The notes below the pieces were generated by a model that was not told the origin of the DNA, searched no databases, and saw nothing but the letters and a program-made list of their open reading frames with translations. A DNA stretch of 64,000 nt from JACVRM01 sp963839815 (lineage in GTDB: Bacteria; Actinomycetota; Thermoleophilia; Gaiellales; Gaiellaceae), in the NCBI GenBank assembly GCA_963839815.1, contig CAWIWF010000002.1, positions 91,009 to 155,008 on the forward strand. Direction: 5' to 3'. The position numbers and the translations under genes are program-made. Shown in pieces: positions 8,675-17,344 of this stretch (positions are counted from its first letter, which is position 1; each line of letters opens with the position of its first letter).

Positions 8675-9546
8675 AGCTCCTCGTCACCGGCGCGACCGGC
8701 TTCCTCGGCTCGCGTGCCGTGACGCTGCTGGGCGAGCGCGACCACGAGATCGTCGCCGTCGCCCGGCCTGGTGGACGCCACCGCGCGCTCGCCGGCGACG
8801 TGCTGCGCCTCGACGTAGGCGACCCGGCTGCCCGCGACCTCGTCCGCGGCTGCGATGCCGTCCTGCACTTCGCCGGAGTGCCCGACCCCGCCGGAGCTGC
8901 AGCCGATCCGGCTCGTGCCGTCAGGGAGAACGCCGGCACGACCCTCAACCTGCTCGAGGCCTGCGCCGAGCACGGCGCCGGGCTCGTCTACCCGTCCACC
9001 GTCCGCGCCGCCATGTCGCCACCGCCGGACGAGTACGCGCTCTCAAAGCGGCTCGGCGAGGTCGCCTGTGAGCTGCACCGGGCGCGCGCGACGGTGCTTC
9101 GCCTGACCTCGGTGTTCGGCCCCGGCCAGGTCGCCTGGGAGGGCGCCACCGGAGCGATCGCGGCCTTCGCCGCGCGGGCGCTCGCCGGCGACCCGCTCGT
9201 CATTCCGGGCGATCCCGAACGAACCCGCGACTTCGTGCCCGTGGACGATGTCGTCGGCGCGATCGAGCACGTGGTCGCCGGGAGCCGCTGGGACGAGACG
9301 CTGACCCTGGCGAGCGGCGTCTCCACCCCGCTCCGGCGCGCCGCCGAGCTCGTCGTCGAGGCGGCCGGCTCCTCCTCGGTGATCGAGACGCCGGGAGGGA
9401 ACCTCCCGCCCGGGGAGAACGACAGTTACCGGGCCGACGGGGCGGCGTCGTTACCGTTCCGGCCGCGCCCGCTCGAGGAGGCGATCCCCGCGTATGTCGA
9501 CTGGCTCCGCCGCCATCCCGCTGCTGAAAGCCGCACCCGAGCCTGA
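8671..9546 (+). CDS. NAD-dependent sugar epimerase/dehydratase (extended SDR)
   Basis: 291 residues. It shows VTGATGFLGSRA (about residues 5-16) for NAD binding, an acidic LDVGD strand end, the Ser of YPSTVRAA, and an intact active site YALSK (about residue 125). C-terminal elements RDFVPVDDVV and NDSYRAD are typical of UDP-sugar 4-epimerases/dehydratases. The reaction is probably epimerisation, dehydration or reduction of a nucleotide sugar. GTG at 8671 overlaps the TGA of the preceding SDR gene. The 23 extra codons of the longer frame lie inside that gene. The next gene's ATG lies 53 nt inside this gene's 3' end. Confidence 0.85.
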   Translation: MKLLVTGATGFLGSRAVTLLGERDHEIVAVARPGGRHRALAGDVLRLDVGDPAARDLVRGCDAVLHFAGVPDPAGAAADPARAVRENAGTTLNLLEACAEHGAGLVYPSTVRAAMSPPPDEYALSKRLGEVACELHRARATVLRLTSVFGPGQVAWEGATGAIAAFAARALAGDPLVIPGDPERTRDFVPVDDVVGAIEHVVAGSRWDETLTLASGVSTPLRRAAELVVEAAGSSSVIETPGGNLPPGENDSYRADGAASLPFRPRPLEEAIPAYVDWLRRHPAAESRTRA

Positions 9547-11539
9547 CCAGCTCGCGGAACGCCTGACCGGCGGGCGCTGGCGCGGGCTCGAGCTGGCGCT
9601 CTTCGGCCGGCACGTCGAGTCGGACGACGCGCTGGCGGCCACCGTCGAGACGGTCAGATCCGCCGCACACGCGCACAGCCTCGGCCTCGAAGGAGCCGCG
9701 CCCTTCGTCTGGACGGCGGAGGCGCCGGTGGCCTGGCCGAGCGGTGCCTTCGTCCGGGTCGACAGGCTCGACGACGAAGCACGCGCCGGCATCGAGCGGT
9801 CGGCCGAGTTCGCCGCCGCGATCGGCTCGCCCGTGCTGACGATCCACCTCTTCACTCCCATGGAGCCCGAGGAATACGCGCGCGGCGACGCCGTCGACGA
9901 GGCGGCGGTCGAGCGCTTCCTCCGCGTGTATGCCGACGCCTGCACCAGCCGCGGGGTCACGCCGTGCATCGAGAACGTTCCGCCCGTGCTGCGCATGCGC
10001 ACGGGCGGCGTCTACCTCTCCCCCGTCGGCGGCCACTGGCGCGACCTGCTCGCGTGGCGCGAGCGCATCCCGGAGCTTCGCTTCACGCTGGACACCTCGC
10101 ACGCGGCTCTCTTCCACACCTTCGCGACCGCCTACGGCTCGCTCTTCGGAGTCGAGACCACGGACGAGCTCACGCTCGACCGCTACGTGGAGGAGCTCGG
10201 CCCCCATGCGCCCGTCGCCCACGTCTCGAACGCCCACGGCCTGCTCGGCGAGGGTTTGCCCTACGACGCCGGCGAGCTGGACCTCGACCCGGTGGTCGCG
10301 CGGCTCGGCGCGCTGTCCACGTACATCGTCGCCGAGATCAACGAGCACGATCCGGCCAGGTCGCCCGACATGAAGGCCGCCTACCGGGCCATCGAGCAGG
10401 GTCTCTCGCGGGGCGCTCCGGCCCCGCCGAGTCGCGCACGCCGGCTGCGGCCCGATCCGTTCGACTGGCAGCGGGTGGTCCGCCGCCGAGACCCCGTTCC
10501 CTCCGTCCTCGAGTTGCAGGAGCTGCTCGGCGGCAGGCGGGTGCTGATCACCGGCGGCTCCGGCTCGATCGGACGCGCACTCTCCGGCTTCCTGCTCGGC
10601 TTCCGCCCCGAGCAGGTGACGATTCTCGACACGAACGAGGCGGCCCTCACCGCCGACCGGCGGGCGCGCGACGCGGCGTCGCTGGCGCAGATGCGGCACG
10701 TGCTCTGCGACGTCCGCGACGGCGGGCGTATCGAGCGGGAGTTGGCGGCGGCCCGACCCGACCTCGTCTTCCATCTCGCCGCCTACAAGCACGTCGACTG
10801 GGCTGAGAGCTACCCCGAGGAGTTCGTCGACACCAACCTGATCGGCAGCTGGAACGTCCTGCGCGCCGCGGACGCTGCCGGCGTCGACACGGTCGTCGTC
10901 GCCTCGACGGACAAGGCGGCGCTCGCCGCAAGCTTCTACGGTCGCACCAAGCGCTTCATGGAGCAGTTGGTCGCCTACTCGGCTCGCCGCGCGCTCGCGA
11001 ACCGCAGCGCCGTCCGCTTCGTGAACGTCCTCGGCTCGGCCGGCAGCGCGTCCGAGCTGTTCCTGCGCCAGACCCGCGGCGGCGCGCCGCTGACGGTGAC
11101 CGACACGGGCATGCTGCGCTACTGGATCACGATGTCGCATGCCGCCTGCCTGGCGGCCCACGCGGCGCTACTCGCGCGGCAGGGCGTGGCCCTCTCGGCT
11201 CCGTCGGACGCCCGCGTGCTCACGGTCGGCGAGCTCGCGGCACGGATCTGGCGCGAGGGGGGCGGCGACGGCGAGCCCGAGCTCGACCTGCTCGGCATCC
11301 GCCCGGGCGAGACACTGAGCGAGGTGCTGGTCGGCCCCGGCGAGGAGCTCGGCGAGGCCGCCCACCAGGGCATCTCCCCGATCGCCGGAGCGCTACCGAC
11401 GGCAGCCCCTGCCTGGGTGGTCGAGCGGCTCCCGGCCCGTGGCACACGCGAGGACGAGCGCGCAGTCTGGCTCGAGGCGATGCGCCGGCCCGGCCTGCTC
11501 GCGCCGTCGTCCCCGCAGCGCACCGAGCACGGGGCCTAG
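9494..11539 (+). CDS. Fusion: TIM-barrel sugar isomerase/epimerase + CapD-type NDP-sugar 4,6-dehydratase
   Basis: 681 residues with two enzymes in one chain. Residues about 1-300 form a xylose-isomerase-like (AP_endonuc_2) TIM barrel with metal-ligand motifs IENVPP (about 158), TLDTSHA (about 198), AHVSNAHG (about 241) and VAEINEHD (about 278). Residues about 345-680 form a polysaccharide-biosynthesis SDR of the CapD/FlaA1/PseB group: ITGGSGSIGRAL (about 350), HLAAYKHVDWAES (about 428), STDKAALAASFYGRTK (about 470-485, with Tyr and Lys of YxxxK) and RPGETLSEVL. CapD-type enzymes make 4-keto-6-deoxy sugars from UDP-GlcNAc; barrels of this type isomerise or epimerise sugars. I know of no standard family with this fusion. 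No frameshift joins the halves. ATG at 9494 overlaps the previous gene by 53 nt. Confidence 0.85.
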   Translation: MSTGSAAIPLLKAAPEPDQLAERLTGGRWRGLELALFGRHVESDDALAATVETVRSAAHAHSLGLEGAAPFVWTAEAPVAWPSGAFVRVDRLDDEARAGIERSAEFAAAIGSPVLTIHLFTPMEPEEYARGDAVDEAAVERFLRVYADACTSRGVTPCIENVPPVLRMRTGGVYLSPVGGHWRDLLAWRERIPELRFTLDTSHAALFHTFATAYGSLFGVETTDELTLDRYVEELGPHAPVAHVSNAHGLLGEGLPYDAGELDLDPVVARLGALSTYIVAEINEHDPARSPDMKAAYRAIEQGLSRGAPAPPSRARRLRPDPFDWQRVVRRRDPVPSVLELQELLGGRRVLITGGSGSIGRALSGFLLGFRPEQVTILDTNEAALTADRRARDAASLAQMRHVLCDVRDGGRIERELAAARPDLVFHLAAYKHVDWAESYPEEFVDTNLIGSWNVLRAADAAGVDTVVVASTDKAALAASFYGRTKRFMEQLVAYSARRALANRSAVRFVNVLGSAGSASELFLRQTRGGAPLTVTDTGMLRYWITMSHAACLAAHAALLARQGVALSAPSDARVLTVGELAARIWREGGGDGEPELDLLGIRPGETLSEVLVGPGEELGEAAHQGISPIAGALPTAAPAWVVERLPARGTREDERAVWLEAMRRPGLLAPSSPQRTEHGA

Positions 11540-11545
11540 CCCGAG

Positions 11546-11592
11546 CCCTCGACGACCCTCAAGTGTCTCAGAGGCACTTGAGGGTTCGTGAC
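11546..11592 (+). repeat. 47-nt hairpin repeat, copy 1
   Basis: Matches copy 2 at 43 of 47 positions. Contains a perfect 11-bp stem, ACCCTCAAGTG with CACTTGAGGGT, around a 9-nt loop, followed by a short TT-containing tail. Lies 7 nt after the fusion gene's stop, between convergent genes, so it could terminate transcription of the sugar operon. Confidence 0.75.
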
Positions 11593-11634
11593 GCCGGCGA
11601 GCCCTGAAGCGGCAGCCGTGAGCCGAGACCTCAA

Positions 11635-11681
11635 CCCTCGACCATCCTCGAGTGTCTCAGAGGCACTTGAGGGTTTGTGAC
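11635..11681 (+). repeat. 47-nt hairpin repeat, copy 2
   Basis: Second copy, 42 nt downstream of the first. The two differences inside the stem (T for C and G for A) turn Watson-Crick pairs into G-U wobbles in plus-strand RNA, but would be A-C mismatches in minus-strand RNA. This favours a structure acting in plus-strand transcripts. Confidence 0.75.
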
Positions 11682-11738
11682 AAGAGCGTGCCGCCGGGGG
11701 CGGGGCGGCGCCGGTTCGCCGCCCCGCCCCCGCTCAGG

Positions 11739-13498
11739 TCAGGGGCGCTCGACGAGCGCGCTGCCGCCGCCGCGACGCGTCGGCTCCGCGGCGGCGAGCA
11801 CACGGCCGCTGCCGAGGAACTCGATGCCGGTCGCTGCGCCGATCTCGCCCGTGGGCGCGAAGCGGTGGCCGTACTGCGTGGAAAGCGTCTGGGCCAGCGG
11901 GGAGCTCATGAACGCCGCCTCCGCGAGCGTGGACGCCGTATTGCGCTGCGTCGCCCGGGGCGCCGCGATCGCGTCGGGCAGCGATGCCCCGAGGTCGACG
12001 CGGTCGACCAGGAGCTGCAGCACGGTCGTGATGATCGTCGAGCCGCCGGGAGAGCCGAGCGCGAGCAGCGGCTCGCCGTCGCGCTGGACGATCGTGGGCG
12101 CCATCGAGCTACGCGGCCGCTTGCCGCCCTCGACGCGGTTCGGGTGGGTGAGCGAATCGAAGTTGAAGTCGGTGAGCTCGTTGTTGAGCAGAAAGCCCCA
12201 GCCGGGAACGACGACGCCGTTGCCGCCCGTCGACTCGATGGTGAACGTGTACGAGACGACGGTGCCCACCGGTCGGAGACGGTCAGGTGGGTCGTCGTCT
12301 CGCCCGAGGTCGTCGCCGCGCCCGCGCCCGCAGCGTCGTGCGGATACGGGTTGCCGGGTGCGACAGGGCTCGCCGCCGCCCTCGCCGGGTCGATAAGGGC
12401 ACGCCGCTCGGCCGCATAGGAGTCGGAGAGCAGTCCCGCCAGCGGCACGTCGAAGTAGGCCGGGTCGGCGAGGTACGCGCTGCGGTCGGCGAACGAGAAG
12501 CGCGACGCCTCCAGCATCAGGTGGAACGCGCGCGCACGATCGGCCGCAGACAAGCCGAACCCTTCCAGGATGTTCAGCGCCTCGCCGACGGTCGAGCCGC
12601 CGCTGGAGGGCGGGCCCATGCCGTACACGTCGAGGCCGCGGTAGCCGACCCGCGTGGGCTCGCGCTCGGGCGCCAGGTACCGCGCCAGGTCGTGCATGGT
12701 CATCAGCCCGGGCCGCCACACGTGATCGGCGGTCGGCGAGGCCGGCGGCTGCTGCACGGCACGCGCGATGTCACGCGCGACGGGGCCCTGGTAGAAGCCG
12801 CGGTAGCCGAGCATGGCGATGCGCAGGTACGTGCGGGCCAGGTCGGGATTGCGGAAGCGGGTGCCCACGTCGCGCGGCGTGCCGTCCGGGTCGAGAAAGA
12901 GCTCCGCCGAGGACGGCACGTCGTCGAACCACGGCACGTTGGACTGGGTCTGGTCGAAGAACGTCTGGTCGACCTCGAAGCCGCGGATGGCGACGCCGAT
13001 CGCCGGCCACATCGCCTCGCGCAGCGAGATCGTCCCGTAGCCGCGTAGCGCCGCCTCCCAGCCGCGCACCGTCCCGGGCACGCCGGCCGAGAGACCGCTG
13101 TAGCGGGCCTCAGCGAACGGCAGCGGCCGGCCGTCCTCCCAGAACGAGTCGGGCTGCATGGCCGCGGGCGCCGTCTCGCGCGAGTCGATGGTCGTGACCT
13201 TGCCGTCAGCTGTCCGGATGAGCATGAAGCCGCCGCCCCCGATGCCGGCCGAGAACGGCTCGGTCACGCCGAGTACCGCCGCCGCGATCACCGCTGCGTC
13301 GACGGCGTTTGCCCCGTGCCTGAGCGCGCGGATCGCTGCTCGAGTGGCGTTGATGTCGACGGTGGCGGCTGCGCCGCCGTGACCGACCGCCGTGGGTGTC
13401 TTCGTGTCGGGCGGCCGCGTGTGCGTGGCCCCGACGGCCGCTGTCGCGGCGAGCACGACGGCGGCGGCGATCAACAACGTCAGTCCAACTCGGCGCAT
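11739..13498 (-). CDS. ggt: Gamma-glutamyltransferase precursor (one frameshift)
   Basis: Exported Ntn-hydrolase that cleaves gamma-glutamyl bonds such as in glutathione. Signal peptide at residues 1-23. The large subunit runs through GHGGAAATVDINATRAAI, GIGGGGFML and the YGMGPPSSGG loop. The autoprocessing nucleophile is the threonine of TTTHLTVSD (about residue 410). After SDRW the frame breaks at 12265-12267: adding one base gives SDRWGTVVSYTFTIEST, and the small subunit continues with LLNNELTDF and SPGGSTIITTVLQ to 11739. The loss is a G in a G-run on the coding strand, so a sequence error is likely, though a real pseudogene is possible. Start: ATG at 13498 after the Shine-Dalgarno GAGGGAGGG. 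Confidence 0.88.
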
Positions 13499-13555
13499 GG
13501 TTTCCCTCCCTCTCGCTTACGTGGCGACCGTTCCCGCTGCGGCCGCGCGCTAGTC

Positions 13556-14212
13556 CTAGCGCGTGCCGTACAGGCGGTCGCCGGCGTCGCCGAGACCCGG
13601 CACGATGAAGCCGCGATGATCGAGGCCGCGATCGACGGACGCGGTCACGATGCGCACGTCGGGGTGCTCGGCCTGCACGTGGGCGATCCCCTCGGGCGCC
13701 GAGACCAGGCAGACGATGATGACCGAGCGTGCGCCCGCAGCCTTCACCTCGGCGATGGCGGCGGCGCTCGACCGGCCGGTCGCCAGCATCGGGTCGAGCA
13801 CGATCGCGTCCCGCTGATCGAGGTCGGCGGGCAGCTTGACGTAGTACTCGACCGGCTGCAGCGTCTCCTCGTCGCGGTACATGCCGATGAAGCCGACCCT
13901 GGCGCTCGAGACCAGCGAGAGCACGCCGTCCAGCATCCCGAGGCCGGCACGCAGCACCGGGCAGACGGCCACCTTCTTGCCCGAGATGCGCTGGACTGCC
14001 GTTCGCTCGAGCGGCGTCTCGATCTCGATCTCCTCGGTCGGGAGGTCCTTCGTCGCCTCGTAGGTGAGCAGCAGGGTCACCTCGTTGGCGAGCTTGCGGA
14101 AGTGGACGGTCGGGGTGTCCCTGTCTCGCAGGTAGGAGAGCTTGTGCTGGACGAGCGGGTGCGTCACGACCGTGACGTTCGCGCCGACCTCCGCCGCAGG
14201 GGTCACGCTCAC
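13556..14212 (-). CDS. upp: Uracil phosphoribosyltransferase
   Basis: Pyrimidine salvage: uracil + PRPP to UMP. 218 residues, the usual length. Visible are THPLVQHKLSYLRDRDT at the N-terminus, the regulatory/active loop CPVLRAGLGMLDG (about 80), the PRPP loop DPMLATGRSSAAAI (about 137) and the uracil-binding tail GFIVPGLGDAGDRLYGT. The start is a GTG at 14212 (a second GTG is at 14206), 7 nt after the glyA stop, so glyA-upp is an operon. The longer frame upstream overlaps glyA and is rejected. Confidence 0.95.
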   Translation of the reverse strand: MSVTPAAEVGANVTVVTHPLVQHKLSYLRDRDTPTVHFRKLANEVTLLLTYEATKDLPTEEIEIETPLERTAVQRISGKKVAVCPVLRAGLGMLDGVLSLVSSARVGFIGMYRDEETLQPVEYYVKLPADLDQRDAIVLDPMLATGRSSAAAIAEVKAAGARSVIIVCLVSAPEGIAHVQAEHPDVRIVTASVDRGLDHRGFIVPGLGDAGDRLYGTR

Positions 14213-14219
14213 CGCGCCG

Positions 14220-15530
14220 TCAGCCCTTCTCCGCCTCGCCCACGTACGACGTGTAGCCGCGGAAGCCCGGGTAGAGCGGGCGCCGCACGCAGAGGGCCTC
14301 CGCTGCGCCGGCGAGCGCTGCGAGGTCGCCGCCGTCCTCGAGCGCCTCGACGATGATGCGCCCGACCTCGCGAAAGTCGTCCTCGTCGAAGCCGCGCATG
14401 GTCGCCGCCGGCGTGCCGATACGAACGCCGGACGCAACCGTGGGCGGCCGCTCGTCGAACGGGACGGTGTTGCGGTTGACCGTCAGCTTCACCTCGGCGA
14501 GCCGCTCCTCGGCATCCTTGCCCGTCCACTCCGTCCGGCGCAGGTCGAGCTGGAGGAGGTGCGTATCGGTGCCGCCGGTGAGCACGTCAAGCCCGCCTGC
14601 CTGCAGCCGCTCGGCGAGCGCGTCGGCGTTGGCGCGAATCTGCCGCTGGTACTCGCGGAACGGCTCCGTCATCGCGATGCGGAAGCAGGCCGCCTTCGCC
14701 GCGATCGCGTGCACGAGCGGCCCTCCTTGCAGGCCCGGGAAGATCGCCCGGTCGACGGCTGTTGCGTGCTCCTCGCGGCAGAGGATGAAGCCGGAGCGCG
14801 GGCCGGAGAGCGTCTTGTGCGTGGTCGAGGTGACGAAGTCACAGTGCGGCACCGGGCTCGGGTGGAGACCGGCTGCGACGAGCCCGGCGAAGTGCGCCAT
14901 GTCGCAGAGGAGCAGCGCGCCGACCTCGTCCGCGATCTCGCGGAAGCGATCGGCCTCCACCGTCCGCGGATAGGCGGAGCCGCCGCACACGATCAGCTTC
15001 GGCCGCACGTCCCGCGCGATCCGCAGCACCTCCTCGTAGTCGACGAGGTTCGTCTCGCGCGAGACGCCGTAGTGGGCGACGTCGTAGAGGCGGCCCGAGA
15101 AGTTGACCTTGAGCCCGTGCGTGAGGTGGCCGCCATGGGCCAGCTCGAGCGACAGCAGCGTGTCGCCAGGCTGCATGCAGGCCATGTAGACGGCCATGTT
15201 GGTGCCGGCGCCCGCATGCGCCTGCACGTTCGCGTGCTCGGCGCCGAAGAGCTCCTTCGCCCGGTCGATGGCGAGCTGCTCGATCTCGTCGACGACCTCG
15301 CAGCCGCCGTAGTAGCGCTTGCCCGGGTAGCCCTCGGCGTACTTGTTCGTCGGCACGCTGCCGACCGCCTCGAGCACGCTCGGCCAGGTGAAGTTCTCGG
15401 AGGCGATCAGCTCGATCTGGTCGCGTTGCCGGTCGAGCTCACGGCCGAGCAGCTCGGCGGTCTCGGGATCGATCTCCGCGAGGCCCGCTGTGCGCAGCTG
15501 CTCGAGTGTCTGGTGCCCGACCGCCACCAT
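14220..15530 (-). CDS. glyA: Serine hydroxymethyltransferase
   Basis: PLP enzyme converting serine + tetrahydrofolate to glycine + methylene-THF. About 436 residues. Motifs: IELIASENF, YAEGYPGKRYYGG, AGLHPSPVPHCDFVTSTTHK with the PLP lysine in THKTLSGPR (about K230), GGPLVHAIAAKA and IGTPAATMRGF. The start is most likely the ATG at 15530 (MVAVGHQTLEQL), 4 nt after TATGCT; a GTG at 15527 is 7 nt after it. The ATG at 15539 is inside the -10 box and is unlikely. The 49 N-terminal extra codons of the longest frame are low-complexity. First gene of an operon with upp. Confidence 0.95.
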   Translation of the reverse strand: MVAVGHQTLEQLRTAGLAEIDPETAELLGRELDRQRDQIELIASENFTWPSVLEAVGSVPTNKYAEGYPGKRYYGGCEVVDEIEQLAIDRAKELFGAEHANVQAHAGAGTNMAVYMACMQPGDTLLSLELAHGGHLTHGLKVNFSGRLYDVAHYGVSRETNLVDYEEVLRIARDVRPKLIVCGGSAYPRTVEADRFREIADEVGALLLCDMAHFAGLVAAGLHPSPVPHCDFVTSTTHKTLSGPRSGFILCREEHATAVDRAIFPGLQGGPLVHAIAAKAACFRIAMTEPFREYQRQIRANADALAERLQAGGLDVLTGGTDTHLLQLDLRRTEWTGKDAEERLAEVKLTVNRNTVPFDERPPTVASGVRIGTPAATMRGFDEDDFREVGRIIVEALEDGGDLAALAGAAEALCVRRPLYPGFRGYTSYVGEAEKG

Positions 15531-15576
15531 GGCCAGCATACTGGCGGCACTCCGCTGCGATGGCAGACTGGCGGCG

Positions 15577-16197
15577 GTGCCGTTCTTCGAGCTGCCGCCT
15601 CCCGACCCCCAGGACCCGGCCGAGGAGATCCCGGCGCCGCCCTGGGCAGGCCCGCCGGACACCGTCCTCGGCAGGGCGCTCGACATCCAGGTCGTCCTCG
15701 TCCAGACCGCAAGCGCCGCCGTGCTCGTGCGGAACCTGGTCGCCTACCCGACCGGCGTCGAGTTCGTGCTCGAGGTGCGCCGGCGGAGCAGCGACCTCGA
15801 CCTCGCCGACGCACTCGGGCCAGGCGGGCCGAGGTCGGGAGGGCTTGGGCCGCACGTCCTGCGCTTCGGCGTCGGGCTCGCCGACGGCTCGAAGGCGACG
15901 AACCTGCACCACGGTCGTCGGCGCTCGGCGGACGTCCGTGGGCCGTTCCTGATGCCGCGGGCCGGCTCGGGCGACGCGCGGCGCTGGGCGATCGGCTACT
16001 GGCTCTGGCCCCTGCCCCCGCCCGGCCCGCTCGCCTTCGTGGCCGAGTGGCCCGTCGAGGAGATCGGCGAGACACGGGTGGAGATCGACGCCGCCGGCAT
16101 CCGGGACGCGGCGGCGCGAGCGGTGACGCTCTGGGACGGCGACGCCGGCGGCGGGGCCTTCCGCGCGTTCGGACCGGTTGCCCGGGGCGAGGACTGA
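15577..16197 (+). CDS. Conserved hypothetical protein, beta-rich
   Basis: About 206 residues from a GTG at 15577 (VPFFELPPPDPQDP). No catalytic motif is recognised. The sequence alternates hydrophobic strands (VVLVQTASAAVLVRNLVAYP, LAFVAEWP) with Pro/Gly turns and ends in an acidic tail. The Pro-rich start and the phrase WLWPLPPPGPLAFVAEWP suggest a small soluble beta-sandwich protein. Divergent from glyA, with a CAGACT box 7 nt before the start. Followed 5 nt later by an SRPBCC gene, so the pair is likely co-transcribed. Confidence 0.65.
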   Translation: MPFFELPPPDPQDPAEEIPAPPWAGPPDTVLGRALDIQVVLVQTASAAVLVRNLVAYPTGVEFVLEVRRRSSDLDLADALGPGGPRSGGLGPHVLRFGVGLADGSKATNLHHGRRRSADVRGPFLMPRAGSGDARRWAIGYWLWPLPPPGPLAFVAEWPVEEIGETRVEIDAAGIRDAAARAVTLWDGDAGGGAFRAFGPVARGED

Positions 16198-16202
16198 GGC
16201 GC

Positions 16203-16754
16203 GTGCTGGTGCGCGCGCTCTCTCTCGTCGCCGGCTTCTTCGCCGCTCGCGGCCTCTACCGGCAACTCGTCGGCGGCGGCCTCACGATCGACACCGGCAT
16301 CGGCCGGGAGGTGCGGCGGCTCGGCCCGCAGGAGGTCTCGATCGCTGCGCCGCGCGAGACCGTCTTCGCGGTTGTCGCCGCTCCCTACCTCGGGCGCACG
16401 CCGAAGGCGCTCGAGTCGAAGCTGAAGGTGATCGAGCGCGGCTCCGACCTGGTGCTCGCCGAGCACTACACGCCGGTCCGCGACAGCGTTGCCGTCACCG
16501 TCGAGACCGTTCGCTTCGAGGAGCCGTCGACGGTGCACTTTCGGCTGCTGCGCGGCCCGGTGCCGCACGTCGTGGAGCGCTTCGACCTCGCCGAGAGCGA
16601 GGACGGGACGACGCTGCTCTACACGGGCGAGCTGGGCACCGACTTCTGGGGGCTCGGCCGTGTCTGGGGCGGCCTCGTAGCCCGGCGGTGGGAGGCGGCG
16701 GTGGCGGAGTCGCTCGCCGCGATCAAGGCAGAGGCAGAGCGCCGGGCCGGCTAG
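16203..16754 (+). CDS. SRPBCC (START-like) family protein with N-terminal membrane anchor
   Basis: 183 residues. A short hydrophobic N-terminus (VLVRALSLVAGFFAARGLY) could be an uncleaved anchor. It is followed by a polyketide-cyclase/START-like fold: VSIAAPRETVFAVVAAPYLG is the classic first strand and helix, VRFEEPSTVHFRLLRGPVPH the central strands, and the C-terminal helix is VAESLAAIKAEAERRAG. Such domains bind hydrophobic ligands. GTG at 16203. Its TAG overlaps the stop of convergent tsaC in the shared tetramer CTAG. Confidence 0.7.
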   Translation: MLVRALSLVAGFFAARGLYRQLVGGGLTIDTGIGREVRRLGPQEVSIAAPRETVFAVVAAPYLGRTPKALESKLKVIERGSDLVLAEHYTPVRDSVAVTVETVRFEEPSTVHFRLLRGPVPHVVERFDLAESEDGTTLLYTGELGTDFWGLGRVWGGLVARRWEAAVAESLAAIKAEAERRAG

Positions 16755-17344
16755 CCCGTCGCGGCGGCGATGCGCGCAAGCGCCTCGGACGCCGGCACTG
16801 CCCCCTCGCGCAGGACGCGCGGCTCGTCGCCGGTGACGTCCACGACGGTCGACGGCGTCCCCGGCAGCTCGCCTTCGTCGACCGCCTCGCAGGTCTCGCG
16901 GATCCGGGCGGGGACGTCCTCGAGTCGTCGCGGGTCCGGCTCGCCCGGCAGGTTGGCGCTGGTAGCTGCGAGCGCCTCGACGCGGGCGAGCACGTCCCGG
17001 AGGGCGCCGCCGGCTGCGGGCACGCGGATCCCGAGCGTCTCCGGCGAGCTGCCGGTCAGCCAGCTGTGACGCCGGGCCGGGTTGCCGACGACGAGCGTGT
17101 AGGGCCCGGGGAGCAACGCGTCGGCGACGGCCCGGTCCCGAGCGGAGAGCTCTGGCAGCAGGTCGGCGACGACATCGACGTCGCGTGCGATCAGCGCGGT
17201 CGGCTGCGCTTCGCCGCGCCCCTTCGTCTCGTAGAGTCGGCGCACGGCGTCCTCGCGCGGCAGCGAGCAGAGCCCGTAGACCGTGTCGGTCGGCAGGACG
17301 ACCGGCTCGCCGCGCAGGAGCGCCTCGACGACCGCCTCGAACAT
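16751..17344 (-). CDS. tsaC: L-threonylcarbamoyladenylate synthase (Sua5/YciO/YrdC family)
   Basis: First step of t6A tRNA modification: Thr + bicarbonate + ATP to threonylcarbamoyl-AMP. 197 residues with VVLPTDTVYGL (about residues 15-25), ETKGRGEAQP (KxR motif), PGPYTLVV, GIRVPA and the ATP-binding TSANLPGEPD. TsaC length without the Sua5 C-terminal domain. ATG at 17344 overlaps the prmC TGA (ATGA), so prfA-prmC-tsaC form one operon. The 3' end shares CTAG with the convergent SRPBCC gene. Confidence 0.92.
   Translation of the reverse strand: MFEAVVEALLRGEPVVLPTDTVYGLCSLPREDAVRRLYETKGRGEAQPTALIARDVDVVADLLPELSARDRAVADALLPGPYTLVVGNPARRHSWLTGSSPETLGIRVPAAGGALRDVLARVEALAATSANLPGEPDPRRLEDVPARIRETCEAVDEGELPGTPSTVVDVTGDEPRVLREGAVPASEALARIAAATG

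Noticed and set aside
9200..11161. 653-codon minus-strand frame opposite the fusion gene
   Set aside because: Composition of an antisense shadow; the plus-strand frame carries clear enzyme motifs.
11546..11681. Two repeats considered as a minimal CRISPR array or IS ends
   Set aside because: Only two copies, self-complementary across the whole repeat, with no cas genes, transposase or target duplication nearby.
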